In this document: positions 1-9,441 of the stretch, piece after piece
Numbering within the stretch: position 1 is the stretch's first letter
Layout of the letters: every line of letters begins with the position of its first letter
Assembly (NCBI GenBank): GCA_030150135.1
Contig: JASLGO010000018.1
Location: 1-56,232, forward strand
Direction of reading: 5' to 3'
Origin: Aquirhabdus sp.
Lineage (GTDB): Bacteria; Pseudomonadota; Gammaproteobacteria; Pseudomonadales; Moraxellaceae
Length of the DNA: 56,232 nucleotides
Made by a program: the position numbers and the translations under genes
The notes under the pieces: model-generated
The model's database searches: none
What the model was told of the DNA's origin: nothing
What the model saw: only the letters and a program-made list of their open reading frames with translations

Positions 1-16
1 TAATGCTGACGGGCGT

Positions 17-2191
17 ATGGGCCCATTAGGTCGGACATGGTTGGAGTGGTTAACCACGCTGCCAGTCTTCTGTTTACTCATATTGACGTTACTGATTGGT
101 ACTGGCGAAATGATTCATGGCCAGTTATTGCGTATGGGCGAACAATTATTCGGCGACCCTGCTGCTGGTGTTCAGTATTCGTTCTTGCGTGGCGATCCTG
201 CATTACCGACATGCGATAAGAATGCCAACATTGATGATTTAGTAAAAAAAGAAATGGCCGCTCCAGCTGAAGATGATGGGTTGGGTGGTTTGTTTGATGA
301 TGCTAAAAATCCTGATGCGATTCGTCAGTCGATGGTTGCAGCGCAAAACTTATGTAAAGAAAAATACGCGTTCCGCGATAAAGTCATGGCGCATATTACG
401 CCTGCCGTTCGTGCGTATCGTACTTTTGAAGAAGCATTCTTTTATATATTCCATTTTGGTACTCAGTATCGTTCATTAATTTTGATTGTGATGATCGCCT
501 TTGCTGCGTTATCCACCACAATTAATCGTCACCATTTGACACTGCGTCCACCACAAAGTGTGATGGATTATCGTGTTTATTTTGCAGCGACAATCGTAGG
601 TAATGCGATTGGTATGGTTGCTGCAGTGTTCTTCTTGTTGGGTGAGCGTGCATCTGGTATCGCAATGGATCCAGTGACACTGGCGATCAGTGTTGTGTGG
701 CTCTTCCTATTTACAGCCTTGACACTGATTAGTATTTATCAGGCATTCAATTCGCCTAAAGATGCAACGCCAGGTGGAAATCTTTTTGCAGCGTATCTGT
801 CCATTCCATTGTATGCAGTGATGGCAGTTGTTGCAGGTACCGTGTTCTTCTTGCAAAACTACTTTGGTGGTTTGCTGATTTACATGGGTCAGTTGTCTGA
901 TTACTCAGCATTGTTCCTCAGCTTGACCTTGTTCATCTGGATCGGGATGTTGATGAAACAAACCCGTTTGGTCGATTTGTTCTTGGATATTTTCCGTCCT
1001 TGGGGTCTATCACCAGAAGTGTTGACTTGGGTCATCATGATTTTTGCTGCGGTTGCAACTGCATATACAGGTGCTTCAGGTATCTTTATTCTGGCTGCTG
1101 GTTCGATTATTTATTATGAAGTGGCAGGTGCAGGTGCGCGTAAGCAATATGCATTGGCTGCGACAGCAATGTCAGGTTCTTTGGGTGTGGTTTTACGTCC
1201 ATGTTTGTTGATTATTTTGATCACAGCCATGAATAAAGAAGTCACTTCAGATCAGTTGTATGGCCATGGCAAGTGGCTATTCCTGATGACTTCGACGATT
1301 TTCTTGGTTGTTTCTCTCATGGTTAGAGAGAAAAATGGACCGAAGTATCGTCTTGCACCTGCAGGTGTTGCCATTCCTGCAATGGCGCGTGCGTTAGTAC
1401 CAGTTGCACCATACGTGATCATCATGATCATCGTGATTGCATTTTACCAATTCGTTCTGGATACCAAGTTGGATGAATATACAGCAGCGATGATTCTGCC
1501 GTATGTGATGTTGGCAATTGTATTCTTCGATAAGGTTCGTCGTACGCCTTTGCCAGAAACTGCTGGAGTGGGTGTTCATACTGCGGGCGGTCAAATTCCT
1601 CCTGCACCAGTTGAGCGTCGTGCGGTCGAAGCAGCACATGGTCAAGATCGCCGTAGTGGTCAAGATCGTCGTGTAACATTTGAACAGGCAATTCGTACTG
1701 CGACTAACGAAACCATTAGTCATATTGGTGCATTGCTCTTGCTCATGTCTTTGTCGATGAGCTTGGCAGGTGTTGTGGATCGTACTGGTGTGATGCATAT
1801 GTTCCCGCACACCTTCCCGAATATTTGGATCGCAATGACTGTATTGGTCTTGGTTAAAGTATTCATCGGTATGGTGATGGAGCCTATGGGTGCAATGTTG
1901 CTCGTTTCAACGACATTGGCACCGATTGCGTATGCAAACGGCATTGATCCTGTTCACTTCTGGATGATGGTGTTGACTGCGTTGGAGTTGGGTTACTTAC
2001 TGCCTCCAGTTGCATTGAACCAGCTTCTAACACGTCAGGTGGTTGGTGAGGATGTGATGCACTCTGCTGACCATGAAGTGAAACATAAGAGCTTCTATTA
2101 TCGTTATGAGCGCTGGTTGCTGCCAGTGATCGTGATTTCGGTGAGCTTGTTGATTGTTGCTTATGTTCCATTGATGCTATACGGAAAATAA
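17..2191 (+). CDS. TRAP transporter large permease (DctM-like), possibly 5'-partial
   Basis: Multi-pass inner-membrane protein of the TRAP large-permease family, which imports organic acids by ion symport together with a small permease and a periplasmic binding protein. It is longer (724 aa) than a basic DctM subunit. An extra region at about residues 40-130, rich in acidic residues and cysteines, lies between the first hydrophobic segments. A charged loop near residues 535-560 contains a short tandem GQDRR repeat. The C-terminal half carries glycine-rich hydrophobic helices including MVMEPMGAMLL and a LGYLLPPVALNQ segment, which are typical of this family. The frame is open to the window edge, so the true start may lie further left and ATG 17 may be internal. 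A strong terminator follows the stop. The substrate cannot be told from sequence. Confidence 0.8.
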   Translation: MGPLGRTWLEWLTTLPVFCLLILTLLIGTGEMIHGQLLRMGEQLFGDPAAGVQYSFLRGDPALPTCDKNANIDDLVKKEMAAPAEDDGLGGLFDDAKNPDAIRQSMVAAQNLCKEKYAFRDKVMAHITPAVRAYRTFEEAFFYIFHFGTQYRSLILIVMIAFAALSTTINRHHLTLRPPQSVMDYRVYFAATIVGNAIGMVAAVFFLLGERASGIAMDPVTLAISVVWLFLFTALTLISIYQAFNSPKDATPGGNLFAAYLSIPLYAVMAVVAGTVFFLQNYFGGLLIYMGQLSDYSALFLSLTLFIWIGMLMKQTRLVDLFLDIFRPWGLSPEVLTWVIMIFAAVATAYTGASGIFILAAGSIIYYEVAGAGARKQYALAATAMSGSLGVVLRPCLLIILITAMNKEVTSDQLYGHGKWLFLMTSTIFLVVSLMVREKNGPKYRLAPAGVAIPAMARALVPVAPYVIIMIIVIAFYQFVLDTKLDEYTAAMILPYVMLAIVFFDKVRRTPLPETAGVGVHTAGGQIPPAPVERRAVEAAHGQDRRSGQDRRVTFEQAIRTATNETISHIGALLLLMSLSMSLAGVVDRTGVMHMFPHTFPNIWIAMTVLVLVKVFIGMVMEPMGAMLLVSTTLAPIAYANGIDPVHFWMMVLTALELGYLLPPVALNQLLTRQVVGEDVMHSADHEVKHKSFYYRYERWLLPVIVISVSLLIVAYVPLMLYGK

Positions 2192-2217
2192 GCCTTAATC
2201 AGTCAAATCATGAGTTG

Positions 2218-2247
2218 AAAAAGCATCGCTTCGGCGGTGCTTTTTTT
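2218..2247 (+). terminator. Rho-independent terminator of the TRAP permease gene
   Basis: The stem AAGCATCGC/GCGGTGCTT (one G-U pair) is closed by a C(UUCG)G tetraloop at 2229-2234 and followed by seven T. It starts 26 bp after the stop codon at 2191. Confidence 0.9.
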
Positions 2248-2324
2248 ATGAATAAGAGATGGGTGATGTGCTTGTATCGTGTTTTCTCAGATAACAGTTA
2301 TAGCTATTCCAATGAATAATGGCT

Positions 2325-2450
2325 CATTGAGTTTGTCGAAATGTGCGGCGATGCGAAAGTCACTTCGATGGTTGATGAGTTTGTCGAATTACAAGCCCAG
2401 TGTTCTTGTAATTGTCCTTCGCGGCAGAACGATAGCAATTATTGCTAGTC
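2325..2450. repeat. REP-like intergenic palindrome cluster
   Basis: The 317-bp gap 2192-2508 holds no convincing gene. The 12-mer GAGTTTGTCGAA occurs twice (2329-2340 and 2377-2388); the first copy is flanked by CATT/AATG arms. It resembles the widespread REP core TGAGCTTGTCGAA. Further hairpins follow: TTACAAG/CTTGTAA (2388-2394 / 2404-2410) and TAGCAAT/ATTGCTA (2433-2439 / 2441-2447). Similarity to REP elements is from memory of the motif; genome copy number is unknown. Confidence 0.45.
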
Positions 2451-2508
2451 GAGACTTATTAAAACTACAGTATGTTTTGCTTTTGGAGGCTAACTCCAAA
2501 TCATGTCT

Positions 2509-3414
2509 TTAGGTCACATGAGTTTGCTTTGGTATTTCAGTGGAATTTAAGCGACTTTTAGGCATACATAATATTAATGCGAATAAAATTAGTATCATCC
2601 CGACAATACTAATCATATCTGGATATTCTTGCCAAAGCAGTGCCGCAAAAATACCCGCAAAGATAATGGCAAGGTAATTCGCAGGTCCAATTTTACCAGC
2701 AGGAGCGTAACTATAGGCTTTGGAGAGACACAGTTGACTGAGTGTTGCTAATAGTCCAGCACCCCCTATGAGCAAGAGTTCATGAATAGTATAGGGGCGC
2801 CAATGCCAAAACATTGGAATACTGGATAGCACACTGCCGATCAGGCAGAAATAGAACACAATTCGCGTCACAGGCTCAGTCGTTGTGAGTGCTCGAACGG
2901 TAACAAATGCCATAGCGGCAAAGAAACTTGAAGTAATCCCGATGAGTGATAGGAGATTGAAGATTCCTTCAGAAGGTTTTGCCACTAGAACAACGCCAAT
3001 AAGACCAACGAGGGCTGCCAGCCACATGCTTGAGGTCATGCGTTCTTTAAGGAATAACCATGCAACGAGTGGAATAAAGATAGGTGATGAGTAGGTGAAG
3101 ACCATTGCATTGCTGAGTTTTAGATGCGCAATAGCGTAGAAGAATCCATACATTGCGGTTAAACCAATAATTGCTCTCCAGCTATGCATCCAGAGCTTAT
3201 CGGTTTTGATGTAGTTCGCGCCTTTGATCAGCATCAAAGGCAATAGGATGATCAGCCCTGTTAGATTTCGAAAAAATACGATAGTCGCGTTGTCGACAGA
3301 GTGGGATGCTAATCGAATTAAGACGCCCATCAATGCAAATAGGCACGCAGAGAGCGATAGCAGTGCTAAGCCTCGACCGATTTGATGAGGGGGCTTGGAG
3401 AGATGAGTACTCAA
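2509..3414 (-). CDS. DMT-superfamily permease (EamA domains)
   Basis: A 301-residue inner-membrane protein with about ten hydrophobic helices arranged as two EamA repeats (about residues 15-145 and 155-285), the usual size for drug/metabolite transporters of this class. The motif-like stretches SACLFALMGVLIRLA and AMVFTYSSPIFIPLVAWLFLKE are typical of the first repeat, and GPANYLAIIFAGIFAALLWQE of the second. The family exports or imports small metabolites and amino acids; the substrate here is not predictable. It stands alone. Only a weak hairpin without a T-tract (2482-2500) is seen after the stop. Confidence 0.85.
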   Translation of the reverse strand: MSTHLSKPPHQIGRGLALLSLSACLFALMGVLIRLASHSVDNATIVFFRNLTGLIILLPLMLIKGANYIKTDKLWMHSWRAIIGLTAMYGFFYAIAHLKLSNAMVFTYSSPIFIPLVAWLFLKERMTSSMWLAALVGLIGVVLVAKPSEGIFNLLSLIGITSSFFAAMAFVTVRALTTTEPVTRIVFYFCLIGSVLSSIPMFWHWRPYTIHELLLIGGAGLLATLSQLCLSKAYSYAPAGKIGPANYLAIIFAGIFAALLWQEYPDMISIVGMILILFALILCMPKSRLNSTEIPKQTHVT

Positions 3415-3526
3415 ATGACGATCGACCTAATGTAACCAGTGTAAAAGAAAAGGTCGTTAGTCTAACAGAGCTTTGGAAGTGAATGTTTATGTACCAAAGC
3501 CCTAGTTGATCGGATTGAATATTCTT

Positions 3527-4024
3527 TTAAGGATTGGTTTGACCAAGATCCTTTAGTTGTTGATCTTTCAGAGCAATGAGTTTGTTCGAGAGCGCTAATT
3601 GTTTTGCCAGCTCTTTTTTACGTTCTTTTAAGCGACTTTGTTCGTCTTTTAGGCGATCCAGTTCTTCCGCAGCAGTTGTCGGATCTTTAGGCAGTGCAGC
3701 GTTGATTGGTGTTGTTGACGCTGTTGTAGTCGATGCGGTTGTTACTGCTGGCGCGGAAGCAGGAGCCACATTTGCTTGATGAGTTGCATTATCTGTGTTT
3801 GCTACTGTAGATGCTGAAGCTTCTGATTGCTTTACAGGCGCGATAATTTTCTGATTAGTAATAATACTTGGTTTGGATTGTTGAACCGTATTTTCTTTTG
3901 CATTTGGACAAAATAACCACCACAGAAGAACTAGGAGAGCAATGACTGCGATAACGATCCCAGACGAGTATAAAGGGCGTGCTTTGGCGCGTTCTAATAA
4001 CGACTTCATGGTGGGTGTATCCAT
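3527..4024 (-). CDS. Small single-pass membrane protein with C-terminal coiled coil, unknown function
   Basis: Not recognised as a named family. The 165-residue product has a short basic N-terminus, one hydrophobic segment (about residues 22-38, ending LLVLLWWLF), a low-complexity Ala/Thr/Ser/Pro region (about 60-115), and a charged heptad-rich C-terminal helix (about 118-160, with ELDRLKDEQSRLKERKKELA) predicted to form a coiled coil. This looks like a periplasmic or cell-envelope tether rather than an enzyme. An internal ATG at 4009 is an alternative start; neither start has a clear Shine-Dalgarno sequence. The foldback element at 4051-4252 sits directly upstream and may supply its promoter. 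Confidence 0.6.
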   Translation of the reverse strand: MDTPTMKSLLERAKARPLYSSGIVIAVIALLVLLWWLFCPNAKENTVQQSKPSIITNQKIIAPVKQSEASASTVANTDNATHQANVAPASAPAVTTASTTTASTTPINAALPKDPTTAAEELDRLKDEQSRLKERKKELAKQLALSNKLIALKDQQLKDLGQTNP

Positions 4025-4050
4025 ACGAAAAATAAATAATATTGATTATA

Positions 4051-4252
4051 GGGCGTGTTGAGGTTTGATCCCACGTCAGTTTTAATCATCTACATTTAGG
4101 GGCGTTTCGTTGTTTTTGCATGAAAAATAGCTAAATTGCTCTTATCCTGCGTTAATCCATTTGCCAATATGTGTATATTGGCTGCACGGATTGCCTTGGC
4201 TAAGTTCAATTTCTCTCATTTTTCATTGCAAAGACCAAACCTCAATACGCCC
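4051..4252. mobile_element. MITE-like foldback element, about 200 bp
   Basis: The ends are near-perfect inverted repeats: GGGCGTGTTGAGGTTTG at 4051-4067 and CAAACCTCAATACGCCC at 4236-4252 (16 of 17 pair; about 18 of 20 if extended inward). There is a second, inner symmetry centred on the perfect hairpin GCCAATAT-GTGT-ATATTGGC (4163-4182). Around it, AATCC/GGATT and the longer arms TTTTGCATGAAAAAT... (from about 4113) and ...ATTTTTCATTGCAAAG (to about 4233) also pair imperfectly. There is no ORF inside, and no clear target-site duplication was found. A non-autonomous element is inferred; the source transposase is unknown. Confidence 0.6.
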
Positions 4253-4266
4253 TCATTACACTGATT

Positions 4267-4509
4267 CTAGCGCATTGGTTTGAACTGTACCACACTCACT
4301 TGTTCTGAGTCAGGCTGTGTCGATGAGGTGTTGTCGAATGTTCCTTTGGAAACCACGGTTGTGGGGCGTCGTTCAGTGTGACCACATTCGACGCATTCAA
4401 TCCATTCGTCATCAGGTGTGATGAAAATCATCACTTTGTCTTGAGCTTGACAGGCGCTACAGCGAGCGCCTGCGATAAAGCGTTTTTTGACGGGTGTATT
4501 TGAACTCAT
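4267..4509 (-). CDS. yheV: YheV-family putative zinc-ribbon protein (DUF2387)
   Basis: An 80-residue protein with two CxxC pairs (CSAC near residue 17 and CVEC near residue 38) that form a zinc-ribbon-like metal site. The start KKRFIAGARCSAC and the DEWIECVECG segment match the YheV family, whose biochemical role is not established. Its ATG overlaps the prlC stop by 4 nt (ATGA type), so it is translationally coupled to prlC. This pairing is found in other gammaproteobacteria. The C-terminal tail (SVVQFKPMR) is also family-like. Confidence 0.85.
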   Translation of the reverse strand: MSSNTPVKKRFIAGARCSACQAQDKVMIFITPDDEWIECVECGHTERRPTTVVSKGTFDNTSSTQPDSEQVSVVQFKPMR

Positions 4510-6599
4510 ATAGATTGATCTGCCTTAGTATCATTCCAGCCATTATGACGCAATAATGCGCTGACGGAAGGGTCACGACCGCGGAAGTCGCGGAATGTTT
4601 CTAAAGCGATTTTGCTGCCGCCGATTGCTAAAACACTTTGTCTAAAAGATTGTCCTGTTTCAGTATTAAAAATACCTTCTTGCTCAAAGCGGTCAAATGC
4701 GTCTGATGCTAATACCTCTGCCCATTTATAAGAATAGTACCCTGCAGCATATCCACCCGCAAAAATATGACTGAATCCATGCTGAAAACGGTTGTAGCTA
4801 GGCGGACGTAAGACAGCGTATTGCTGACGGATTTGATCGAGGATGCTTTGCACTTGATCAAGGCTTGGTGCAGGTTGAGCGTGGTGAATGTCGATGTCAA
4901 ACAACGCAAATTCGATTTGTCGTAGTGCCTGCATACCGCTTTGAAAATAACGCGCTGCAAGCAGAGCATTCAACAGATCAGCAGGTAAGCGTTCGCCTGT
5001 TTCATCGTGTTTGCTGATGAGAGCGAGAGCTTCAGGTTCCCAAGTCCAAAATTCCATGAACTGACTTGGTAATTCAACTGCATCCCATGCGACACCATTC
5101 ACCCCAGCAACAGACAATACATCGACCTCCGTCAGCATGTGATGTAAACCATGTCCAAACTCGTGGAATAGCGTGACCAGTTCATCATGGCTTAGTAACG
5201 CAGGTTTACCATCAACAGGTGGCGTGAAATTGCCGACCATAAATGCGACAGGAAGTTGTAAGCCTTGTTCTGTACGCATGCGTGGACGGAAACCACTCAT
5301 CCATGCGCCGCCGCGCTTGCCTGTACGCGCATATAAATCGAGATAGAAACCTGCAACGAGTTTGCCTTGCTCGGTGATTTCATAATATTCAACATCATCT
5401 GCCCAAACTGGTGCTTCACGCTGCTCGATATCAATCTCATATAAGCGTTTTGCAACCTGAAAGAGTCCGTTGATGACTACAGGTGCTGGGAAGTAAGGTT
5501 TCAGTGTTTCTTGGGATAGGTTGTATTGGCGTTGTTTTACTTTTTCAGCCAGATAAGCTGTATCCCATGGCTGTAGATCGAGAATTTCGAATTGAGCAGC
5601 TTCAGCCTTGAGTTCAGCAAGATCACGTGCAGCAGGCTCTAGTGCTTGTTTAGCAATATCAACGAGAAATTCGCGGACAGTCGCGACATTTGGCGCCATT
5701 TTGCTGGCCAGTGAGAGTTCCGCATAATTGGCAAATCCGAGCAGTCTTGCCATTTCTGAGCGCAGTGTCAGAATTTCGACGATGATTGCACCATTATCTT
5801 GAGCTTCTGCGTTGGGCACTGTGGCAAGTTCAGACGCGCGCGTGACGAAGGCTCGATACAGTTCTTCGCGGAGTGGGCGGTTGTCGGCGTAAGTGAGTAA
5901 CGCAATATAAACAGGCGCATCGAGTGTTGCGACCGCATCAAAGGGGTTGCTTTGTGCTGGCAGATCTTTTGCGCGCAGTGTAGCCATTTGTTTGACCAAT
6001 GCCACAGCGGATTCAGGTAAACCAGCTAACTCATTCTCACTTAAGGGGCGCACGAAGGCTTGAGTTGCATCTAATAGATGGTCAGAAAATTGTGATGAAA
6101 GTTGTGATAAACGTTCAGTAATCGCAGCATAACGCTCTTTTTCTGCGCCCTCGAGTGCGACGCCAGATAATTTAAAGTCGCGCAAGGCAAGGCGAATAGA
6201 CTCTTGTCGTGCGATTGATAGCTGAGAAAAATCATGACTCTCATAAATCGTTAGATAGGCTTGATAGAGTTGTTTGTTTTGCCCAAGTTCTGTGTAGTAA
6301 CGTGAGAGCTCTGGTAATAACGAATTATAGGTTTCGCGTAATTCGGGTGTGTTGCAGGTCGCATTCAGATTAGAAAAAACGCTCCACATCTGATGAATTC
6401 GGTTTTCAAAAGCATCGAGTTGCAATACAAAATCGATTTCTGCACCTGATTGAATATGACTGGTTTGATTGAGCAATGAAAACCCTTCAGCGAGTAATGC
6501 TTCAATATCTGCTTTCATGCCAGAATTGGTTAGTGCGGGAAAGTCAGGAAGAGGCAGGCGAGCTGGGTGGAGTAGTGAGGTTGGGGTGATTGCGTTCAT
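4506..6599 (-). CDS. prlC: Oligopeptidase A (M3 family zinc metallopeptidase)
   Basis: A cytoplasmic zinc peptidase that degrades short peptides, including cleaved signal peptides. The zinc site HEFGH is at about residues 478-482 within LFHEFGHGLHHML. The downstream glutamate-bearing segment (AWDAVELPSQFMEFW) supplies the third zinc ligand expected of family M3. The 697-residue length is close to E. coli PrlC. The N-terminal half is helical and carries no export signal. It is transcribed leftward with the overlapping yheV. The ATG at 6599 gives the expected family N-terminus. Confidence 0.95.
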   Translation of the reverse strand: MNAITPTSLLHPARLPLPDFPALTNSGMKADIEALLAEGFSLLNQTSHIQSGAEIDFVLQLDAFENRIHQMWSVFSNLNATCNTPELRETYNSLLPELSRYYTELGQNKQLYQAYLTIYESHDFSQLSIARQESIRLALRDFKLSGVALEGAEKERYAAITERLSQLSSQFSDHLLDATQAFVRPLSENELAGLPESAVALVKQMATLRAKDLPAQSNPFDAVATLDAPVYIALLTYADNRPLREELYRAFVTRASELATVPNAEAQDNGAIIVEILTLRSEMARLLGFANYAELSLASKMAPNVATVREFLVDIAKQALEPAARDLAELKAEAAQFEILDLQPWDTAYLAEKVKQRQYNLSQETLKPYFPAPVVINGLFQVAKRLYEIDIEQREAPVWADDVEYYEITEQGKLVAGFYLDLYARTGKRGGAWMSGFRPRMRTEQGLQLPVAFMVGNFTPPVDGKPALLSHDELVTLFHEFGHGLHHMLTEVDVLSVAGVNGVAWDAVELPSQFMEFWTWEPEALALISKHDETGERLPADLLNALLAARYFQSGMQALRQIEFALFDIDIHHAQPAPSLDQVQSILDQIRQQYAVLRPPSYNRFQHGFSHIFAGGYAAGYYSYKWAEVLASDAFDRFEQEGIFNTETGQSFRQSVLAIGGSKIALETFRDFRGRDPSVSALLRHNGWNDTKADQSI

Positions 6600-6772
6600 A
6601 GCTTAGTCTTTTTCAAAGTCAAATAGGTAAATCAAAGAGCCTACAATCAAAATGATCGAGAATAGATTGTGATATAGCGTCGTTGATTTTACGGGTTACT
6701 TTCAAGGGAAATTTGTTGGCATTATTGGTGCAGTTTCGTTTCAGGATCTTTTAGAAAAATTGAGAGTGTTAA

Positions 6773-6804
6773 ATATTAAGGCGCTCAACGATGCGCCTTA
6801 ATAT
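6773..6804 (-). terminator. Hairpin downstream of rnr, likely terminator
   Basis: A perfect 12-bp stem ATATTAAGGCGC / GCGCCTTAATAT with an 8-nt loop lies 38 bp beyond the rnr stop. Only a broken T-tract follows on the minus strand, so termination strength is uncertain. Confidence 0.6.
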
Positions 6805-6841
6805 CTCATTATTTTAAAAGCCGGATTTTAAGAGTAGACCA

Positions 6842-9292
6842 TTAAGAGGTTGTCTTTTTTCGCGGCTTTTTCGGAGTGTTTTTCTTAGCAGATTTATTCG
6901 TTGATTTATCCTCAGACGATTTTTTGCCAGAATTTTTCTTCGATTTTGCCTTGCCTATTGTGCTACCAGTGGCTTTGTCAGTTGATTTTTTGGCTGACTT
7001 AGCTTTATCGACTTTCGGCTTTGAATGGCTACTTGTTGTTTGAGCTGTTGCATTTTTTGCACTGGAGGTTGCCATACGCGGCGCTTTTTCTCGAATGGGT
7101 TTGCCACCACTTGATAATTGCTTCACCAATTGGAAGTCGATTTTACGTTCTTCTAAATTTGCACCTGCGACTTGAATTTCAACTTTGTCACCGAGTGCGA
7201 ATTTTTGACCATGCATTTTGCCTTGCAAAGATTGGCTACCGACATGATATTCATAGAAGTCATTGCCAAGATTGCGCACATGCACTAAACCTTCGACATA
7301 AAGGTCGCTGAGTGTGACGAAGAATCCAAATTCAGTCACAGCGGTAATAACACCCGTAAAACGATCACCAATATGCTGTTGCATATAGTGCGTTTTCAGC
7401 CAACTCATGACACTGCGCGAAGCATCATCGGCGCGGCGTTCTGTTTGAGAGAATTGCTCTCCCGCAGCAACCAGTTGATTGCCTTCAAGGTTGGTTTTTT
7501 TGCCATTCAAATGATTGCGAATCGCACGATGTAAGAGCAAGTCTGGGTAGCGGCGAATTGGTGATGTGAAGTGTGTATACGCTTCGTATGCTAGACCAAA
7601 GTGCCCTAAATTCTCTGGTGCATAAACAGCTTGCATCATAGAGCGCAGCAGAACGGTATGAATGCTTGGTGCATCGATCCGATCACGCGTTGCTTCAATA
7701 ATTGCCTGATAATCAGACTGCATTGGTTTTTCTGGAAAACTGAGGCCCAACAATTTTACATAATCGCGCACTTTCTGGACGCGATTTGCTTCAGGTGGCT
7801 CATGGTTCCGATACAGTACAGGAATTTCGTTTTTCAGTGCAAAGTCTGCGGCGCAAGTATTGGCGAGCAGCATACATTCTTCGATGAGACGATGCGCATC
7901 GTTGCGTGTGCGCGGTTTGATGGCTGAAATCGCACCTTTATCATCAAAGGTCATATAGGTTTCAGTGGTTTCAAATTCCATCGCACCACGTTTTGCGCGA
8001 ACATCCAGCATCACATGAAATAATTGATTTAATGTGTTAATCGATTTGTGAACTGCTGGAATATTTGGGATTGCGTCGGTTTTTCCACCTAAATAATCCG
8101 CAACTTGGTTATAGGTGAGACGTGCCTGAGAATGCATCACCGATTCGTAAAACTCAAAGCCCATCACTTTGCCAGCGCGTGATAGATTGATATCACACAC
8201 CATGCATAAGCGGTCAACATTTGGTTTCAATGAGCATAAGCCATTCGATAAATCTTCAGGCAGCATCGGCACGACGTGATTTGGGAAATACACTGAAGTC
8301 CCGCGTGCTTGCGCTTCATCATCAAGCGCCATGCCAGATTTAACGTAATAACTGACGTCAGCAATGGCCACGATCAGACGGAAACCACCGCCAGCACGTT
8401 TCTCTGCATAGACCGCATCATCAAAATCACGTGCATCTTCGCCATCAATAGTGACGAGAGGTAATTCGCGTAAATCAATGCGTCCTTTACGATCTTTTGC
8501 CGCAGGTTCTTTGTATTTGGCTGTTTCTGCTAGAACATTTTTATTGAAAATATGTGGTAAATCGAAATCGATCAATGTTGTCGGGATAATGAGCTGAGTA
8601 TCGACTTTATTCGAGAGCGCTTCGACGACATGACCATTGGCATATTCTTCTCGTGTCGGCCAATCATCAATTTCAATTTTGGCAGCATCACCAACAACGA
8701 GCTGTGCAGCTTCAACTTGATCAGGTTCAAGCGCAATAGGCTGATGCGCATTTGGATGTGAAGGCTGAATATAAAATTGCCCATCCAGCAGTTGTAAATG
8801 ACCAATGATTTGAGTTTGCTGACGTTCTTTCACTTCAACAATACGTCCTAGTGGACGTCCACGACGATCTGTTCCTGTAGCGCGTGCGCTGACGGTGTCG
8901 CCATTAAACACTAAGCGCATCTCGCGTTCAGTCAAAAACAAATCGGGATGATCGGTCAAGGTCACAAAGCCAAAGCCATTGGTGTTTGACTGAACTTTGC
9001 CGATAAATAAATCATCTTCGCTGATCGGACGATAGCGTTGTGGGTTGTGTCCAACGGTAGTCAGTTGGCTATCGCGCACCATCGCAGATAAACGGCGGCT
9101 GACGGCTTCGATTGCAGCAGGATCATGCAGATTAAATAAAGTCACAAATTCTGCATGGCTTAGTGGCTGCGGATTTTGTTCTAAAATATTTAAAATTAGG
9201 GTGCGGCTTGGGATTGGAGATTCATAACGCTGAGCTTCACTGAGCGCTTCTGGATCGTTCCATGGTGTAGCAGAGGTGTTTGTATTTTTCAT
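6842..9292 (-). CDS. rnr: Ribonuclease R (3'-5' exoribonuclease, RNB family)
   Basis: A processive 3'-5' exoribonuclease that degrades structured RNA and takes part in rRNA and tmRNA quality control. The order is: N-terminal winged-helix-like region (about 20-85), cold-shock domains (about 90-240), RNB catalytic domain with the metal-binding DARDFDDAVY near residues 282-292, S1 domain (about 645-730, GVITAVTEFGFFVTL), and a Lys/Ser/Thr-rich basic tail from about 735 to 816. The basic tail and winged helix mark RNase R rather than RNase II. It is 816 residues long, the usual size. The promoter should lie in 9293-9440. Confidence 0.95.
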   Translation of the reverse strand: MKNTNTSATPWNDPEALSEAQRYESPIPSRTLILNILEQNPQPLSHAEFVTLFNLHDPAAIEAVSRRLSAMVRDSQLTTVGHNPQRYRPISEDDLFIGKVQSNTNGFGFVTLTDHPDLFLTEREMRLVFNGDTVSARATGTDRRGRPLGRIVEVKERQQTQIIGHLQLLDGQFYIQPSHPNAHQPIALEPDQVEAAQLVVGDAAKIEIDDWPTREEYANGHVVEALSNKVDTQLIIPTTLIDFDLPHIFNKNVLAETAKYKEPAAKDRKGRIDLRELPLVTIDGEDARDFDDAVYAEKRAGGGFRLIVAIADVSYYVKSGMALDDEAQARGTSVYFPNHVVPMLPEDLSNGLCSLKPNVDRLCMVCDINLSRAGKVMGFEFYESVMHSQARLTYNQVADYLGGKTDAIPNIPAVHKSINTLNQLFHVMLDVRAKRGAMEFETTETYMTFDDKGAISAIKPRTRNDAHRLIEECMLLANTCAADFALKNEIPVLYRNHEPPEANRVQKVRDYVKLLGLSFPEKPMQSDYQAIIEATRDRIDAPSIHTVLLRSMMQAVYAPENLGHFGLAYEAYTHFTSPIRRYPDLLLHRAIRNHLNGKKTNLEGNQLVAAGEQFSQTERRADDASRSVMSWLKTHYMQQHIGDRFTGVITAVTEFGFFVTLSDLYVEGLVHVRNLGNDFYEYHVGSQSLQGKMHGQKFALGDKVEIQVAGANLEERKIDFQLVKQLSSGGKPIREKAPRMATSSAKNATAQTTSSHSKPKVDKAKSAKKSTDKATGSTIGKAKSKKNSGKKSSEDKSTNKSAKKNTPKKPRKKTTS

Positions 9293-9441
9293 GAACGCAG
9301 TTTACCACAGCTTTTGTGACAATACGGTATCTGCGATTAGAATGAGTTTTATAGAGTTCCTTTTGTTTCATAAAAAACTATGCAATCGATCAACAGTTTT
9401 TATCTTTTTTGAAATAGTCGGCGCTAAATGCGGACAGGTAC

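Noticed and set aside
1394..1810. Long minus-strand frame inside the TRAP permease
   Set aside because: Low-complexity translation with many His and Thr; it is the antisense shadow of the real gene.
2279..2512. 77-codon frame on + in the TRAP-DMT gap
   Set aside because: It overlaps the repeats, has no ribosome binding site, and its sequence follows the palindromes; likely not coding.
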